The notes beneath the pieces are model-generated. The model saw only the letters and a list, made by a program, of their open reading frames with translations, was not told the DNA's origin and did no database searches. Positions 8,206-16,361 of a stretch of 31,763 bases of DNA are shown here, in pieces (within the stretch, counting starts at the first letter, position 1; each line of letters starts with the position of its first letter). The position numbers and the translations under genes were made by a program. The DNA is from HGM11788 sp964654945 (GTDB lineage Bacteria > Bacillota > Clostridia > Lachnospirales > CAG-274): NCBI GenBank assembly GCA_964654945.1, contig CAZZLN010000016.1:1-31763 (forward strand), given 5' to 3'.

Positions 8206-9816
8206 TTATTTATTTTCACTATATTTAATTGCATTTTTAACAAGTCCCATAAAAAGGGGATGAGGCTTATTAGGTCTTGACTTAAATTCCGGATGGAACT
8301 GAACACCTATAAAATAAGGATGAACCTCCTTTGGAAGCTCCACCATTTCAACAAGTCTGCCGTCAGGTGATGTGCCTGCAATAACAAGACCTGCTTTTTC
8401 CATATCTTCTTTATATTTATTGTTAAATTCATAGCGGTGTCTGTGTCTTTCGCTTATGTTCTTTTCGCCATAAAGCTCAATGGACTGAGTGCCGTCTGTA
8501 AGCACACAAGGATAAGCACCAAGACGCATTGTACCTCCAAGCTTATCAATATTTTTTTGGTCAGCCATAATATCAATAACAGGATAAGGAGTTATTTCAT
8601 TTATTTCAGCGGAATTAGCCTTTGCCAGTCCAAGAATATTTCTTGCAAATTCAATAACCGTACAGTGCATACCAAGACATATGCCAAGCATAGGAATTTT
8701 ATTTTCTCTGGCATATTTAATGGCTGAAATTTTACCTTCAATTCCTCTTGTGCCAAAGCCTCCCGGAACAATTATACCGTCAATTGAGTCAAGCATTTTG
8801 CGAGCACCCTTTTCTTCAACATCTTCTGCATTTACCCAACGTATATTTATTTTAGAACCGCTGTGTATACCTGCGTGATTAAGACTTTCAACAATTGAAA
8901 GATACGCATCGTGAAGCTCTACATATTTGCCTACCAATGCAATTTCAGTAGTTTTTGAAAGAGCCTTTTCTTTTTCAACTACGTCAATCCAGTCTGTAAG
9001 ATCAGGCTTTCTTGACGGCATACCAAGCCTTTTGCAAATAATTTCCGCAAGGCCTTCCTTTTCCATTAAAAGAGGTATTTGATATAATGAGTCGCAGTCT
9101 ATGTTTTCAATAATACATTCTTTGGCTACATTACAGAACATTGAAATTTTAGCCTTTGCTTCGTCAGAAATAGGGTGTTCGGTTCTGCATACAACAACAT
9201 CAGGCTGAATACCTATTGAACGAAGCTGATTTACTGAATTTTGAGTAGGCTTTGTTTTCATTTCCTTGCTCTTTGAAAGATAAATCATAAGTGTAACATG
9301 AATATATGCTACATTTTCACGTCCCACATCACCGCTCACCTGTCTTATGGCTTCTATGAATGAATTTGACTCTATATCCCCCACAGTGCCTCCTATTTCA
9401 GTAATAACAAAATCAACATCATTGTCAGCACCGGCTGCATAAACCTTGTTTTTAATTTCATTTGTAATATGAGGAATAACCTGAACAGTAGAGCCAAGAT
9501 ATTCTCCTTTTCTTTCTTTATTTAATACGGACCAGTAAATCTTACCTGTTGTTATATTGCTGTTTACTGTAAGGCTTTCGTCAATAAATCTTTCATAATG
9601 CCCAAGGTCAAGGTCGGTTTCTGTTCCGTCATCTGTAACAAAAACCTCACCATGCTGATATGGACTCATAGTACCCGGGTCAATATTTACATAAGGGTCA
9701 AATTTTTGAATAGTTACCTTGTAGCCCCTTGCTTTTAATAAACGCCCTAAAGAAGCTGCAGTAATACCCTTGCCAAGACCTGATACTACACCGCCTGTTA
9801 CAAAAATATATTTCAT
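8206..9816 (-). CDS. pyrG: CTP synthase
   Basis: This 536-residue enzyme makes CTP from UTP, ATP and glutamine, the last step of de novo CTP synthesis. The N-terminal synthase domain starts MKYIFVTGGVVSGLGKG (P-loop-like ATP site) and contains KFDPYVNIDPGTMSPYQHGE; the C-terminal class I glutaminase domain (from about 285) has PGGFGTRG and GICLGMH with the nucleophilic Cys, plus the HPEFKSRP end motif. Full length. GAGGTG lies seven bases before ATG. It has its own strong promoter (9866-9894), giving a leader of about 43 bases. No G-run at the transcript start and no attenuator hairpin are seen, unlike the reiterative-transcription control known for Bacillus pyrG. Confidence 0.97.
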   Translation of the reverse strand: MKYIFVTGGVVSGLGKGITAASLGRLLKARGYKVTIQKFDPYVNIDPGTMSPYQHGEVFVTDDGTETDLDLGHYERFIDESLTVNSNITTGKIYWSVLNKERKGEYLGSTVQVIPHITNEIKNKVYAAGADNDVDFVITEIGGTVGDIESNSFIEAIRQVSGDVGRENVAYIHVTLMIYLSKSKEMKTKPTQNSVNQLRSIGIQPDVVVCRTEHPISDEAKAKISMFCNVAKECIIENIDCDSLYQIPLLMEKEGLAEIICKRLGMPSRKPDLTDWIDVVEKEKALSKTTEIALVGKYVELHDAYLSIVESLNHAGIHSGSKINIRWVNAEDVEEKGARKMLDSIDGIIVPGGFGTRGIEGKISAIKYARENKIPMLGICLGMHCTVIEFARNILGLAKANSAEINEITPYPVIDIMADQKNIDKLGGTMRLGAYPCVLTDGTQSIELYGEKNISERHRHRYEFNNKYKEDMEKAGLVIAGTSPDGRLVEMVELPKEVHPYFIGVQFHPEFKSRPNKPHPLFMGLVKNAIKYSENK

Positions 9817-9865
9817 AGTAGCACCTCAAAAAATAATAAGATTATAGCTTTATACATTAATTTCT

Positions 9866-9894
9866 ATTATATCCAAATATGCGACAACTGTCAA
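9866..9894 (-). promoter_or_regulatory. Consensus promoter for pyrG
   Basis: On the minus strand, TTGACA (9889-9894) and TATAAT (9866-9871) are spaced by exactly 17 bases; both boxes are perfect. The -35 box overlaps the TGA stop of the S41 protease gene. No terminator separates the two genes, so read-through into pyrG is also likely. Confidence 0.9.
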
Positions 9895-11267
9895 GATAGT
9901 ATATTAAGATAGCCGGCTGTCAGTATTCTGTCGTTATTTATCATATCTTCATAAATTTCAAGATTTATTGCATTAACTGTTGACTTATCCATTTTATATG
10001 TAACAGGCAGTCCCAATTCAGCCTGATAGCTGCCTATTGCCTTTTCAACTGAATTTTTTTCGTCAATTTTAAAGCCTAAGAATTTCATTGCAGCTATAAC
10101 GTCATTGTTATCAAGAGTTGAGTCCTCGGCAAGAAACATAATTTTATGTATATTCACATCGGGAATTATACCTATGCCGTTTATTTTTTTTCCGTTTCTT
10201 GTGGTATATTCCTGTGTTGTCATTTTAATAACACCTGCATCGCTAAAATCCATTACACTTTGCATAACTCCCTTGCCATAGGTCTGTTCTCCGACTATAG
10301 CGGCGGCACCGCTGTCCTGCATTGCGGAAGCTAAAATTTCAGCAGATGATGCTGTCATTGAGTCAACAAGTATAACGCATTTTTCAAAAGGACTTGTTTT
10401 AAGGTTTGATGAATATACGGTTCCGTTGCCCATTTTATCTCTGGCAGTAATTATTATGCCTTCGGGAACTATCATTTGAGCAATCTTAATTGCTTCGTCA
10501 ACATATCCTCCTGTGTTTCCTCTTAAATCTATAATCAGTTTTGTGCAGTCTTTAGATTTAAGCTGATTTACAGCTATGCGGAATTCTTCAGCAGTACCGT
10601 TTGAAAATGTGGTAATTTTAACATAACCGACTGTAGGGTCATCAAATTTTATACTTTCAGAACCCTTTCCCGCCTTTGAAATATCATATGAAATAACTGT
10701 AGGGTTTACTATTAATGATACAGGCACACTTATTTCACTTATAATACTTCCGCCGGAAGAAATTTTCATTTTTATGGGAGCAGCATCAGAATGAGTGACA
10801 AGAGAATTATATTCTTCTTCACCTATTCCATAGGCTGAAACTCCTGCTATACTTCTTATTTCATTCCCCTCACGAAGTCCTGCAAGATATGCTTTTGATG
10901 AATTTGTTATGCTTGTAATGACAGGGTATCCGTCTTCATTAAAAATACATACAAAATCAGGAGAATACCACATTTTGCTTTCGGATTCCTTTATTTGCAG
11001 ATATTCTTCGGGAGTGAGATAATCACTGTATTCATCAAGCTCTTTTGCCATTGCTTTTATAGCAGCGTGCATAAGATTTTCAACATCAACATCATTTTCG
11101 CCTATATAATTATCATTAATATATTTTATAACCTCTTCTACATATACTCCTGCTGCCTGTGCTTTTTCTTCATTGGTCATAGTGTCAAAGTCAGAGGCAT
11201 AAACACTTGTGCCAAGGAGCAGAACTGCCATAAAAACGGCAGAAACTCTCTTTATCATTTTAAACAC
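9891..11267 (-). CDS. Secreted S41-family C-terminal processing protease (CtpA-like)
   Basis: 458 residues. A signal peptide (about 1-24, ending in SVYA) exports it. A PDZ domain (about 95-180) precedes the S41 protease domain (about 205-375): DLRGNTGGYVDEA, the catalytic region DSMTASSAEI with Ser307 as probable nucleophile, and YGKG with Lys332, the 25-residue spacing of the Ser-Lys dyad in this family. The last about 65 residues, including AIGSYQAELGLP, resemble a peptidoglycan-binding repeat. It likely cleaves exported or wall proteins. GAAGGTG lies six bases before ATG. It is third in the rimO-pgsA unit with a 31-base gap. Confidence 0.92.
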   Translation of the reverse strand: MFKMIKRVSAVFMAVLLLGTSVYASDFDTMTNEEKAQAAGVYVEEVIKYINDNYIGENDVDVENLMHAAIKAMAKELDEYSDYLTPEEYLQIKESESKMWYSPDFVCIFNEDGYPVITSITNSSKAYLAGLREGNEIRSIAGVSAYGIGEEEYNSLVTHSDAAPIKMKISSGGSIISEISVPVSLIVNPTVISYDISKAGKGSESIKFDDPTVGYVKITTFSNGTAEEFRIAVNQLKSKDCTKLIIDLRGNTGGYVDEAIKIAQMIVPEGIIITARDKMGNGTVYSSNLKTSPFEKCVILVDSMTASSAEILASAMQDSGAAAIVGEQTYGKGVMQSVMDFSDAGVIKMTTQEYTTRNGKKINGIGIIPDVNIHKIMFLAEDSTLDNNDVIAAMKFLGFKIDEKNSVEKAIGSYQAELGLPVTYKMDKSTVNAINLEIYEDMINNDRILTAGYLNILS

Positions 11268-11298
11268 CTTCTTTAGAATTTGTTTTAATATCAGCAGC

Positions 11299-11850
11299 TT
11301 ATTTTAAAACATCTATATTTCTGACAATGTAGTCAACTGCTGAAATAACACTCAGAATTACACTGAGCACAATAAATATAACGGTTATAGCCTTGCATAT
11401 TGTATTATCAATATTAAGAAGCAAAGCCACAATCATAATCATCTGTGAAACTGTTTTAAATTTTCCCCAAAAGCCTGCCGCTATTACAATATTTTTTTCA
11501 ACAGCAATAGTCCTGAAGCCGGTTATTGTAAATTCTCTTGCTATAATTATAATTACAACCCAGCATGGAAGTGCAACAACAGCATCTTCAACGGCAATAA
11601 GCGCAATCATTGCAGAGCTTACAAGAAGCTTGTCTGCAAGAGGGTCCATAAACTTACCAAAATTTGTAACAAGATTATATTTTCTTGCAATATATCCGTC
11701 AAGAAAATCAGTAAAGGCTGAAAGCAGAAATACTACAGCCGCAATATATCTTTTTATGGAAGCATCAACATTAAAAGGTACTAAAAGCACAATAAGAAAC
11801 ACCGGTATAAGGATAACTCTGAGTATTGTTAATTTGTTTGGTAAGTTCAT
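11299..11850 (-). CDS. pgsA: CDP-diacylglycerol-glycerol-3-phosphate 3-phosphatidyltransferase
   Basis: This 183-residue membrane enzyme commits CDP-diacylglycerol to phosphatidylglycerol synthesis. It shows the complete CDP-alcohol phosphatidyltransferase motif: Asp48, Asp51-Gly, Ala-Arg, Gly65, Asp69 and Asp73 in DFLDGYIARKYN...GKFMDPLADK. Hydrophobic segments lie at about 5-25, 35-50, 77-115, 125-150 and 153-172. The start ATG overlaps the rimO stop (ATGA), and AGGAGA in the rimO end provides the ribosome binding site. The rimO-pgsA pairing is common in Clostridia. PgsA is favoured over other members of the superfamily by N-terminal MNLPNKLTILR. Confidence 0.94.
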   Translation of the reverse strand: MNLPNKLTILRVILIPVFLIVLLVPFNVDASIKRYIAAVVFLLSAFTDFLDGYIARKYNLVTNFGKFMDPLADKLLVSSAMIALIAVEDAVVALPCWVVIIIIAREFTITGFRTIAVEKNIVIAAGFWGKFKTVSQMIMIVALLLNIDNTICKAITVIFIVLSVILSVISAVDYIVRNIDVLK

Positions 11851-13196
11851 TGAATAATCTCTCCTATTAAATCGTGTACGCCTGCTTCGTTAATTTTGAT
11901 GTTATAAAAATCTCCTGCAAGAAGTGTATCTTCACTTTTGAAAAATACAAAGCCGTCAATTTCATAGCAATCTCTGTAGCTTCTGCCGCAATAAAGGTTA
12001 TCTTCTCCTTCTATTTTTCCCTCAACAATTACTTCAAGAGTTTTGCCTATAAATTTACTGCATATATCTGCTGACACATTTTCCTGAACAGACATTAAAT
12101 ATTCTTTTCTTTCTAATTTAATATCATCATCAATTTGTCCCTGCATTTTGGCAGCAGGAGTGCCGTCTTCGGGAGAATATGCAAAAACACCAAGACGGTC
12201 AAATTTAATTTCTTCAAGAAAATCACACTGAGCTTTAAATTCTTCTTCTGTTTCAGTCGGAAACCCTGTTATAAGAGTTGTTCTTATACATATATCGGGC
12301 ATTTTGGCTCTTAATTTTTTAATAATTTCTTTAAGACGGGCATTTGTGCTTTTTCTTCCCATTAATTTAAGTATTCTGTCCTCACTGTGCTGAATAGGCA
12401 TATCTATATAGTGAAGAACTTTTTTATTTTCAGCCATTTCATCTATAAGCTTTTCAGTAATGTTTTCAGGATAGCAGTATAATATTCTGATCCAGTGTAT
12501 ATCCTCAATTTCACTTAATTTTGAAAGGAGCTTATCAAGGCTTTTTTCTCCGTATAAATCAAGTCCGTACATAGAGGTATCCTGTGCTATTAATATAAGC
12601 TCTCTTACTCCCTGCCCGGCAAGTATTTCAGCCTCTTTTACAAGGGAGCTTATTGTTCTTGAACGATATTTTCCTCTAAGTGACGGTATTGTGCAGTAGG
12701 TACAGTGATTGTCACAACCCTCTGCAATTTTTATATATGCAAATCCTCCTGTTGTAGTGACAATTCTTTTGTAGCTGTTTTCATCATTTAATATATGGTT
12801 TTTATCTGTAACAAGCTTAACCTGTTTTTGACCGTCAATAATATATTTTATAACCTTTCCTATATTTTCAAAATCTCCGGTACCGACTACGGCATCAACC
12901 TCGGGAAGTGACTTGAAAATCTCATCTTTATATCTTTGAGCCATACAGCCGGTCACAATTATACCCCTGCATTTTCCGTTAATTTTATAATCAGCAACTT
13001 CAAGAACTTTATTTATTGCTTCCTGATTTGCCTCCATAATAAATCCGCAGCTGTTTATTATTATTATGTCAGCATCACTGTCATCATTAGTTATTATATA
13101 ACCCTCCCGGTCAATAAGACCCAGCATAATTTCGCTGTCTATAAGATTTTTGTCGCATCCCAGGGACACAAAGCTTATCTTCACGCTGTTTTCCAT
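11847..13196 (-). CDS. rimO: Ribosomal protein S12 methylthiotransferase
   Basis: 449 residues. A radical-SAM enzyme that adds a methylthio group to an Asp of ribosomal protein S12. The N-terminal UPF0004 domain starts with SLGCDKNLIDSE; the radical SAM core contains CDNHCTYCTIP (three cluster Cys in CxxxCxxC) and the lineage-typical GCMAQRY; a C-terminal TRAM domain begins near 375. SLGCDKNLIDSE supports RimO over MiaB. The start at 13196 is chosen because AGGAG (13204-13208) is seven bases upstream; an in-frame ATG 21 bases earlier would lie upstream of that site. Its leader holds the structured element 13217-13305. Confidence 0.93.
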   Translation of the reverse strand: MENSVKISFVSLGCDKNLIDSEIMLGLIDREGYIITNDDSDADIIIINSCGFIMEANQEAINKVLEVADYKINGKCRGIIVTGCMAQRYKDEIFKSLPEVDAVVGTGDFENIGKVIKYIIDGQKQVKLVTDKNHILNDENSYKRIVTTTGGFAYIKIAEGCDNHCTYCTIPSLRGKYRSRTISSLVKEAEILAGQGVRELILIAQDTSMYGLDLYGEKSLDKLLSKLSEIEDIHWIRILYCYPENITEKLIDEMAENKKVLHYIDMPIQHSEDRILKLMGRKSTNARLKEIIKKLRAKMPDICIRTTLITGFPTETEEEFKAQCDFLEEIKFDRLGVFAYSPEDGTPAAKMQGQIDDDIKLERKEYLMSVQENVSADICSKFIGKTLEVIVEGKIEGEDNLYCGRSYRDCYEIDGFVFFKSEDTLLAGDFYNIKINEAGVHDLIGEIIQ

Positions 13197-13216
13197 AGTT
13201 TTACTCCTATATAACA

Positions 13217-13305
13217 TAAGGCACCTCTAAAAATTATACTTTTGCCTAATTTGCTGTAATTTCCCACAGCTTCGTTAAATTCCCTTGACATAGTTTCAGA
13301 GGCAC
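13217..13305 (-). other. Structured leader element upstream of rimO (possible ncRNA/MITE-like repeat)
   Basis: On the minus strand, GTGCCTCTGAAA (13294-13305) can pair with TTTTAGAGGTGC (13221-13232) over 12 bp, three of them G-U. Those pairs would be A-C mismatches on the other strand, so if this is RNA it is the minus-strand one. Inside is a small hairpin GCTGT/ACAGC (13253-13270). The element fills nearly the whole rimO leader, from about nine bases after the predicted start (about 13314) to near the ribosome binding site. It also reads as an open frame of 36 codons from 13291 (MSREFNEAVG...) with no ribosome binding site. A 36-base part is repeated at 2740-2775. Repeat, regulatory RNA or gene remnant are all possible. 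Confidence 0.5.
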
Positions 13306-13320
13306 TCAATAATTAATTTT

Positions 13321-13349
13321 ATTATAACACTTTAATGACCGAATAACAA
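13321..13349 (-). promoter_or_regulatory. Promoter for rimO-pgsA-S41 unit
   Basis: On the minus strand, TTGTTA (13344-13349) and TATAAT (13321-13326) are 17 bases apart, with a start near 13314. It is divergent from the promoter at 13466-13494. The 13350-13465 stretch between them is very AT-rich and I see no gene in it. Confidence 0.72.
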
Positions 13350-13465
13350 TTAATTTTTCATTAATTTTATATCTTTAAATATGACCTTTGATTGTAATTT
13401 TTCAATTGCCCTTAAATTTATATTTTTTGTAATGTTTCAATTATTTTAAAAATAATTATAATTGT

Positions 13466-13494
13466 TGAAATTAATAGAATTAGGTAGTATAATC
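13466..13494 (+). promoter_or_regulatory. Promoter for the polysaccharide cluster
   Basis: TTGAAA (13466-13471) and TATAAT (13489-13494) have a 17-base spacer; transcription would start near 13501, giving a leader of about 23 bases. An imperfect inverted repeat (TTTCAA at 13435-13440 and TTGAAA at 13466-13471) overlaps the -35 box and could bind a regulator. Confidence 0.75.
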
Positions 13495-13523
13495 ATTTGT
13501 GAATATTATTGGGAGAGTGCATT

Positions 13524-16334
13524 ATGAAAAATAAGTTAAAAATAATAGCGGGAGGGCTGATTGCTTTTGTGACTGCATTTTCAGGAACAGTCAGCAGCTT
13601 TGGCTATGGAAATCTTTTATATGAGAAAAAAGATATTCAGACTATAACAAGAGGTCTTACCTATGAAAAAAGCACAAGAATGTATCCGGAGGGCTGGCTT
13701 GATGTTTATATTCTTACAATGGATGCAAATGAAAGTGACCTTGCTATGGAAGTAATTGAATCAGTAGATGCAATAGGCGCAAAGGCATCTGTTGAGAAGC
13801 TTGCTGAAGATAATGGTGTTATTGCTGCCGTAAACGGTGATTTTTTCGGCTCAGGCACAAGAAAATCAAGTATGGGTCAGGTGGCTGAAAACGGAGAGAT
13901 GAAAGCTGTTCAAAATTATTATAACGGCAGTGAAAACAAGTATGCAGGCTTTTTTATTGATGATGAAAATGTGCCTTTTATAGATTATGTAAAATCATCA
14001 ATGGGATTTTATGCAAGTGAAGCTCCTATAGTTATGGGTGCTAAAAATAAGGTTACTGATTTTTCAAAGCCTGTTTATTTTGATAAAAAAACCATTAGCT
14101 CAACTGCTTCTATTGACAGCAGCTTTTCTAATCTTTATAAAATAAAAGTTTTAAACAACAAAATTACATATATTTCAGGGGGAGGAGAGGTTGTAAGCCT
14201 TGATGACTGTGATTATGTTATTGTTATGAATAAATCTACTGCTAATGATAAACTTGATAATTATGCTGTCGGTATGGAAGTCAGATTTGATGAAAGTGAA
14301 GTTTTTCAGTTCAGACCGGCAAAGAGCATATCAAATATTAAATTTGGCATATCAGGAGGAGGAGAGCTTTTAAGAAACGGTGAAATTGTTTCAACAGGTC
14401 TTATTATAGGCGAAAGCGTAAGAAATCCAAGAACTATCCTTGGTGTAAATCAGGACAAGTCAAAAATATATATTGTCTGTATAGACGGCAGAGCAAACGG
14501 ACTTGGTGCAACTCATAAAGAGGCTGCCTATATTATGAAAGAAATAGGTGCCTATGATGCTATTCATTTAGATGGAGGCGGCTCTACAACTATGGTTGTT
14601 CAGCAGGAGGACACAACATCTCTTTCTGTTGTAAATGTTCCGAGTGAAGGCTCTTTAAGAGCCGTTGCAAACGGCGTCGGCATAAGAGCAACAGGTGAAG
14701 CAGGTGTAGTTCAGAGAGTTAAGGGTTATACGGGAGAAAATTCAGACAGCTTCCTTTTCAGAGGAATTGAAAATCCTATTTATGTAAATGTTTATGACGG
14801 TCAGCTTAACTCAATGGAAGTAAATCTTTCAAAGCTCAGCTTTTCTTCTTCACTTCAGGGAGAATGGAGAGAAAATAAGTTTATACCTTCTGAAGAAGGG
14901 AAAGGCACAATTACCGTAACCTATGAAGGGGTTTCAGACACATTTAATGTAACTGCCTTAAAGGGTGCTCAGGCTATTCTGGTTTCTGCTGATAATTATG
15001 CTCTTGATATAGGTGAAAGCACAAAATTAAGTGCATCTCTTATAAACAGAGATGGTTATACTCTCGACACATCAGGCGTTGATATAAGCTGGAAATCAGA
15101 TAACAGTGAAATAGGCACTGTAAATAATGGAGTATTTACTGCAAAGAGTGAGGGTATTGCAACAATAACAGGCTCTGCTGATGAGCTTGGAGTATCCTCT
15201 CAGCTTACTATTGCAGTAGGCAAAAGACATATTGCGGTTCAGAGCTTTGAATCAGGAAGAAATATGGCTATGTATTACTATCCTGCCGACAGCGGAATAA
15301 GCGGAAGCTCAAAGGTTGTTGAGGGTACGGGTATAGACGGAAGATGTTCACTTCAGATTAACTATGAATTTCTTCCTAATCTTACTACAACACAGGTGGT
15401 TTATGCAGGGCTTGAAAACAGACCTCTCACTTTGCCGTCAGGCTCAAGTGATATAATATGCTGGTATAAGGGTGATGGAAGCAATAATATTTTAAGACTT
15501 GCCCTTACGGATAAAAACGGAACAACACAAAATGTTGAAATAGCTTCTGATTTGTTATCTACAGAATGGAAACAGGGAAAGGCGTCTGTTCCTGCAGAGC
15601 TAGAAGAACCTATAAAAGTTGATAAAATTTATGTAGCTGCTCTTAATACTACAGATGAAAACACAACAGGTACAGTTTATGTGGACAATATGTCAGTGCT
15701 TGCTCCGGAGGCCAGTGGAAAAGGCTCATCAACAGATGTTACAGACTATATGAACACTGATATTTCATCAAAATCAGGTGAAATTGTTTCAATATTCGGC
15801 AGAACTTCCGGCGGAAGTGCATCTGTAATTTCAAGGGTTGTTACTGATATGGCTGAGGGTGCAAGAGCTATTGCATTTGCAGGAAGCACAAATATAAGCA
15901 ACAATACAGGTGTGCCTGCAATTCAGTGGAATAACAGCTACACCACAAACGGTACTGATAACTTCTCCTTTGCTGCAATTGCAACAGGAAGCGGTTCTCC
16001 AAAGGCTGCAAATGGCGACCAGTACAGATATATTAAAGATTACTGCAATAATTTAAGTAAAAACAATATTGTAATTTTAATGGATAAATATCTTTGGACA
16101 GGAATTACCGATTCTCGTGAGAGAGAAGCCTTGCACGATATTTTTTCAACTGCTGTTAAGGAATACGGCAAAAATGTGATTGTTGTTTCATCAGCGGGAG
16201 AAAGTAATTATGTTGAGCTTAAAGACGGCGTAAGATATATTAATCTTGCAGGCGTAGGAGGAAACAGTATTCAGTATCTCAGATTAAAGGGAAACAGTGA
16301 AGAAATGTTCTATGAATTTGTTGACTTAGATTAA
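13524..16334 (+). CDS. Secreted multi-domain phosphodiester glycosidase (NAGPA/DUF2233) with Ig-like domain
   Basis: 936 residues; start at 13524 because GGGAG (13511-13515) is eight bases upstream. Signal peptide (about 1-28). The NAGPA-type domain (about 60-385) has IAAVNGDFFG and YDAIHLDGGGSTTMVV; this fold removes sugar caps from phosphodiester-linked sugars and is often tied to exopolysaccharides or teichoic-type polymers. It is followed by a BIG_2 Ig-like domain (about 475-555; ITGSADELG end), a beta-rich jelly-roll-like module (about 560-720) ending in TVYVDNMSVL, and a C-terminal domain (about 735-936) whose layout recalls calcineurin-like phosphoesterases without their Asp/His metal sites. 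First gene of the cluster, so it may trim or remodel the polymer outside the cell. Domain 1 is sure, the last is tentative. Confidence 0.85.
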   Translation: MKNKLKIIAGGLIAFVTAFSGTVSSFGYGNLLYEKKDIQTITRGLTYEKSTRMYPEGWLDVYILTMDANESDLAMEVIESVDAIGAKASVEKLAEDNGVIAAVNGDFFGSGTRKSSMGQVAENGEMKAVQNYYNGSENKYAGFFIDDENVPFIDYVKSSMGFYASEAPIVMGAKNKVTDFSKPVYFDKKTISSTASIDSSFSNLYKIKVLNNKITYISGGGEVVSLDDCDYVIVMNKSTANDKLDNYAVGMEVRFDESEVFQFRPAKSISNIKFGISGGGELLRNGEIVSTGLIIGESVRNPRTILGVNQDKSKIYIVCIDGRANGLGATHKEAAYIMKEIGAYDAIHLDGGGSTTMVVQQEDTTSLSVVNVPSEGSLRAVANGVGIRATGEAGVVQRVKGYTGENSDSFLFRGIENPIYVNVYDGQLNSMEVNLSKLSFSSSLQGEWRENKFIPSEEGKGTITVTYEGVSDTFNVTALKGAQAILVSADNYALDIGESTKLSASLINRDGYTLDTSGVDISWKSDNSEIGTVNNGVFTAKSEGIATITGSADELGVSSQLTIAVGKRHIAVQSFESGRNMAMYYYPADSGISGSSKVVEGTGIDGRCSLQINYEFLPNLTTTQVVYAGLENRPLTLPSGSSDIICWYKGDGSNNILRLALTDKNGTTQNVEIASDLLSTEWKQGKASVPAELEEPIKVDKIYVAALNTTDENTTGTVYVDNMSVLAPEASGKGSSTDVTDYMNTDISSKSGEIVSIFGRTSGGSASVISRVVTDMAEGARAIAFAGSTNISNNTGVPAIQWNNSYTTNGTDNFSFAAIATGSGSPKAANGDQYRYIKDYCNNLSKNNIVILMDKYLWTGITDSREREALHDIFSTAVKEYGKNVIVVSSAGESNYVELKDGVRYINLAGVGGNSIQYLRLKGNSEEMFYEFVDLD

Positions 16335-16361
16335 TCAAAATGTAAGAAAGAGGAAAATACA

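Noticed and set aside
9817..9835. Third copy of the rimO-leader element near the pyrG start
   Set aside because: A TTTTTTGAGGTGC-like stretch is present but similarity is limited to the ribosome binding site and T-run; no extended match.
11393..11857. 154-codon plus-strand frame across pgsA
   Set aside because: It is a shadow of pgsA, which has the complete CDP-alcohol transferase motif and coupled translation with rimO.
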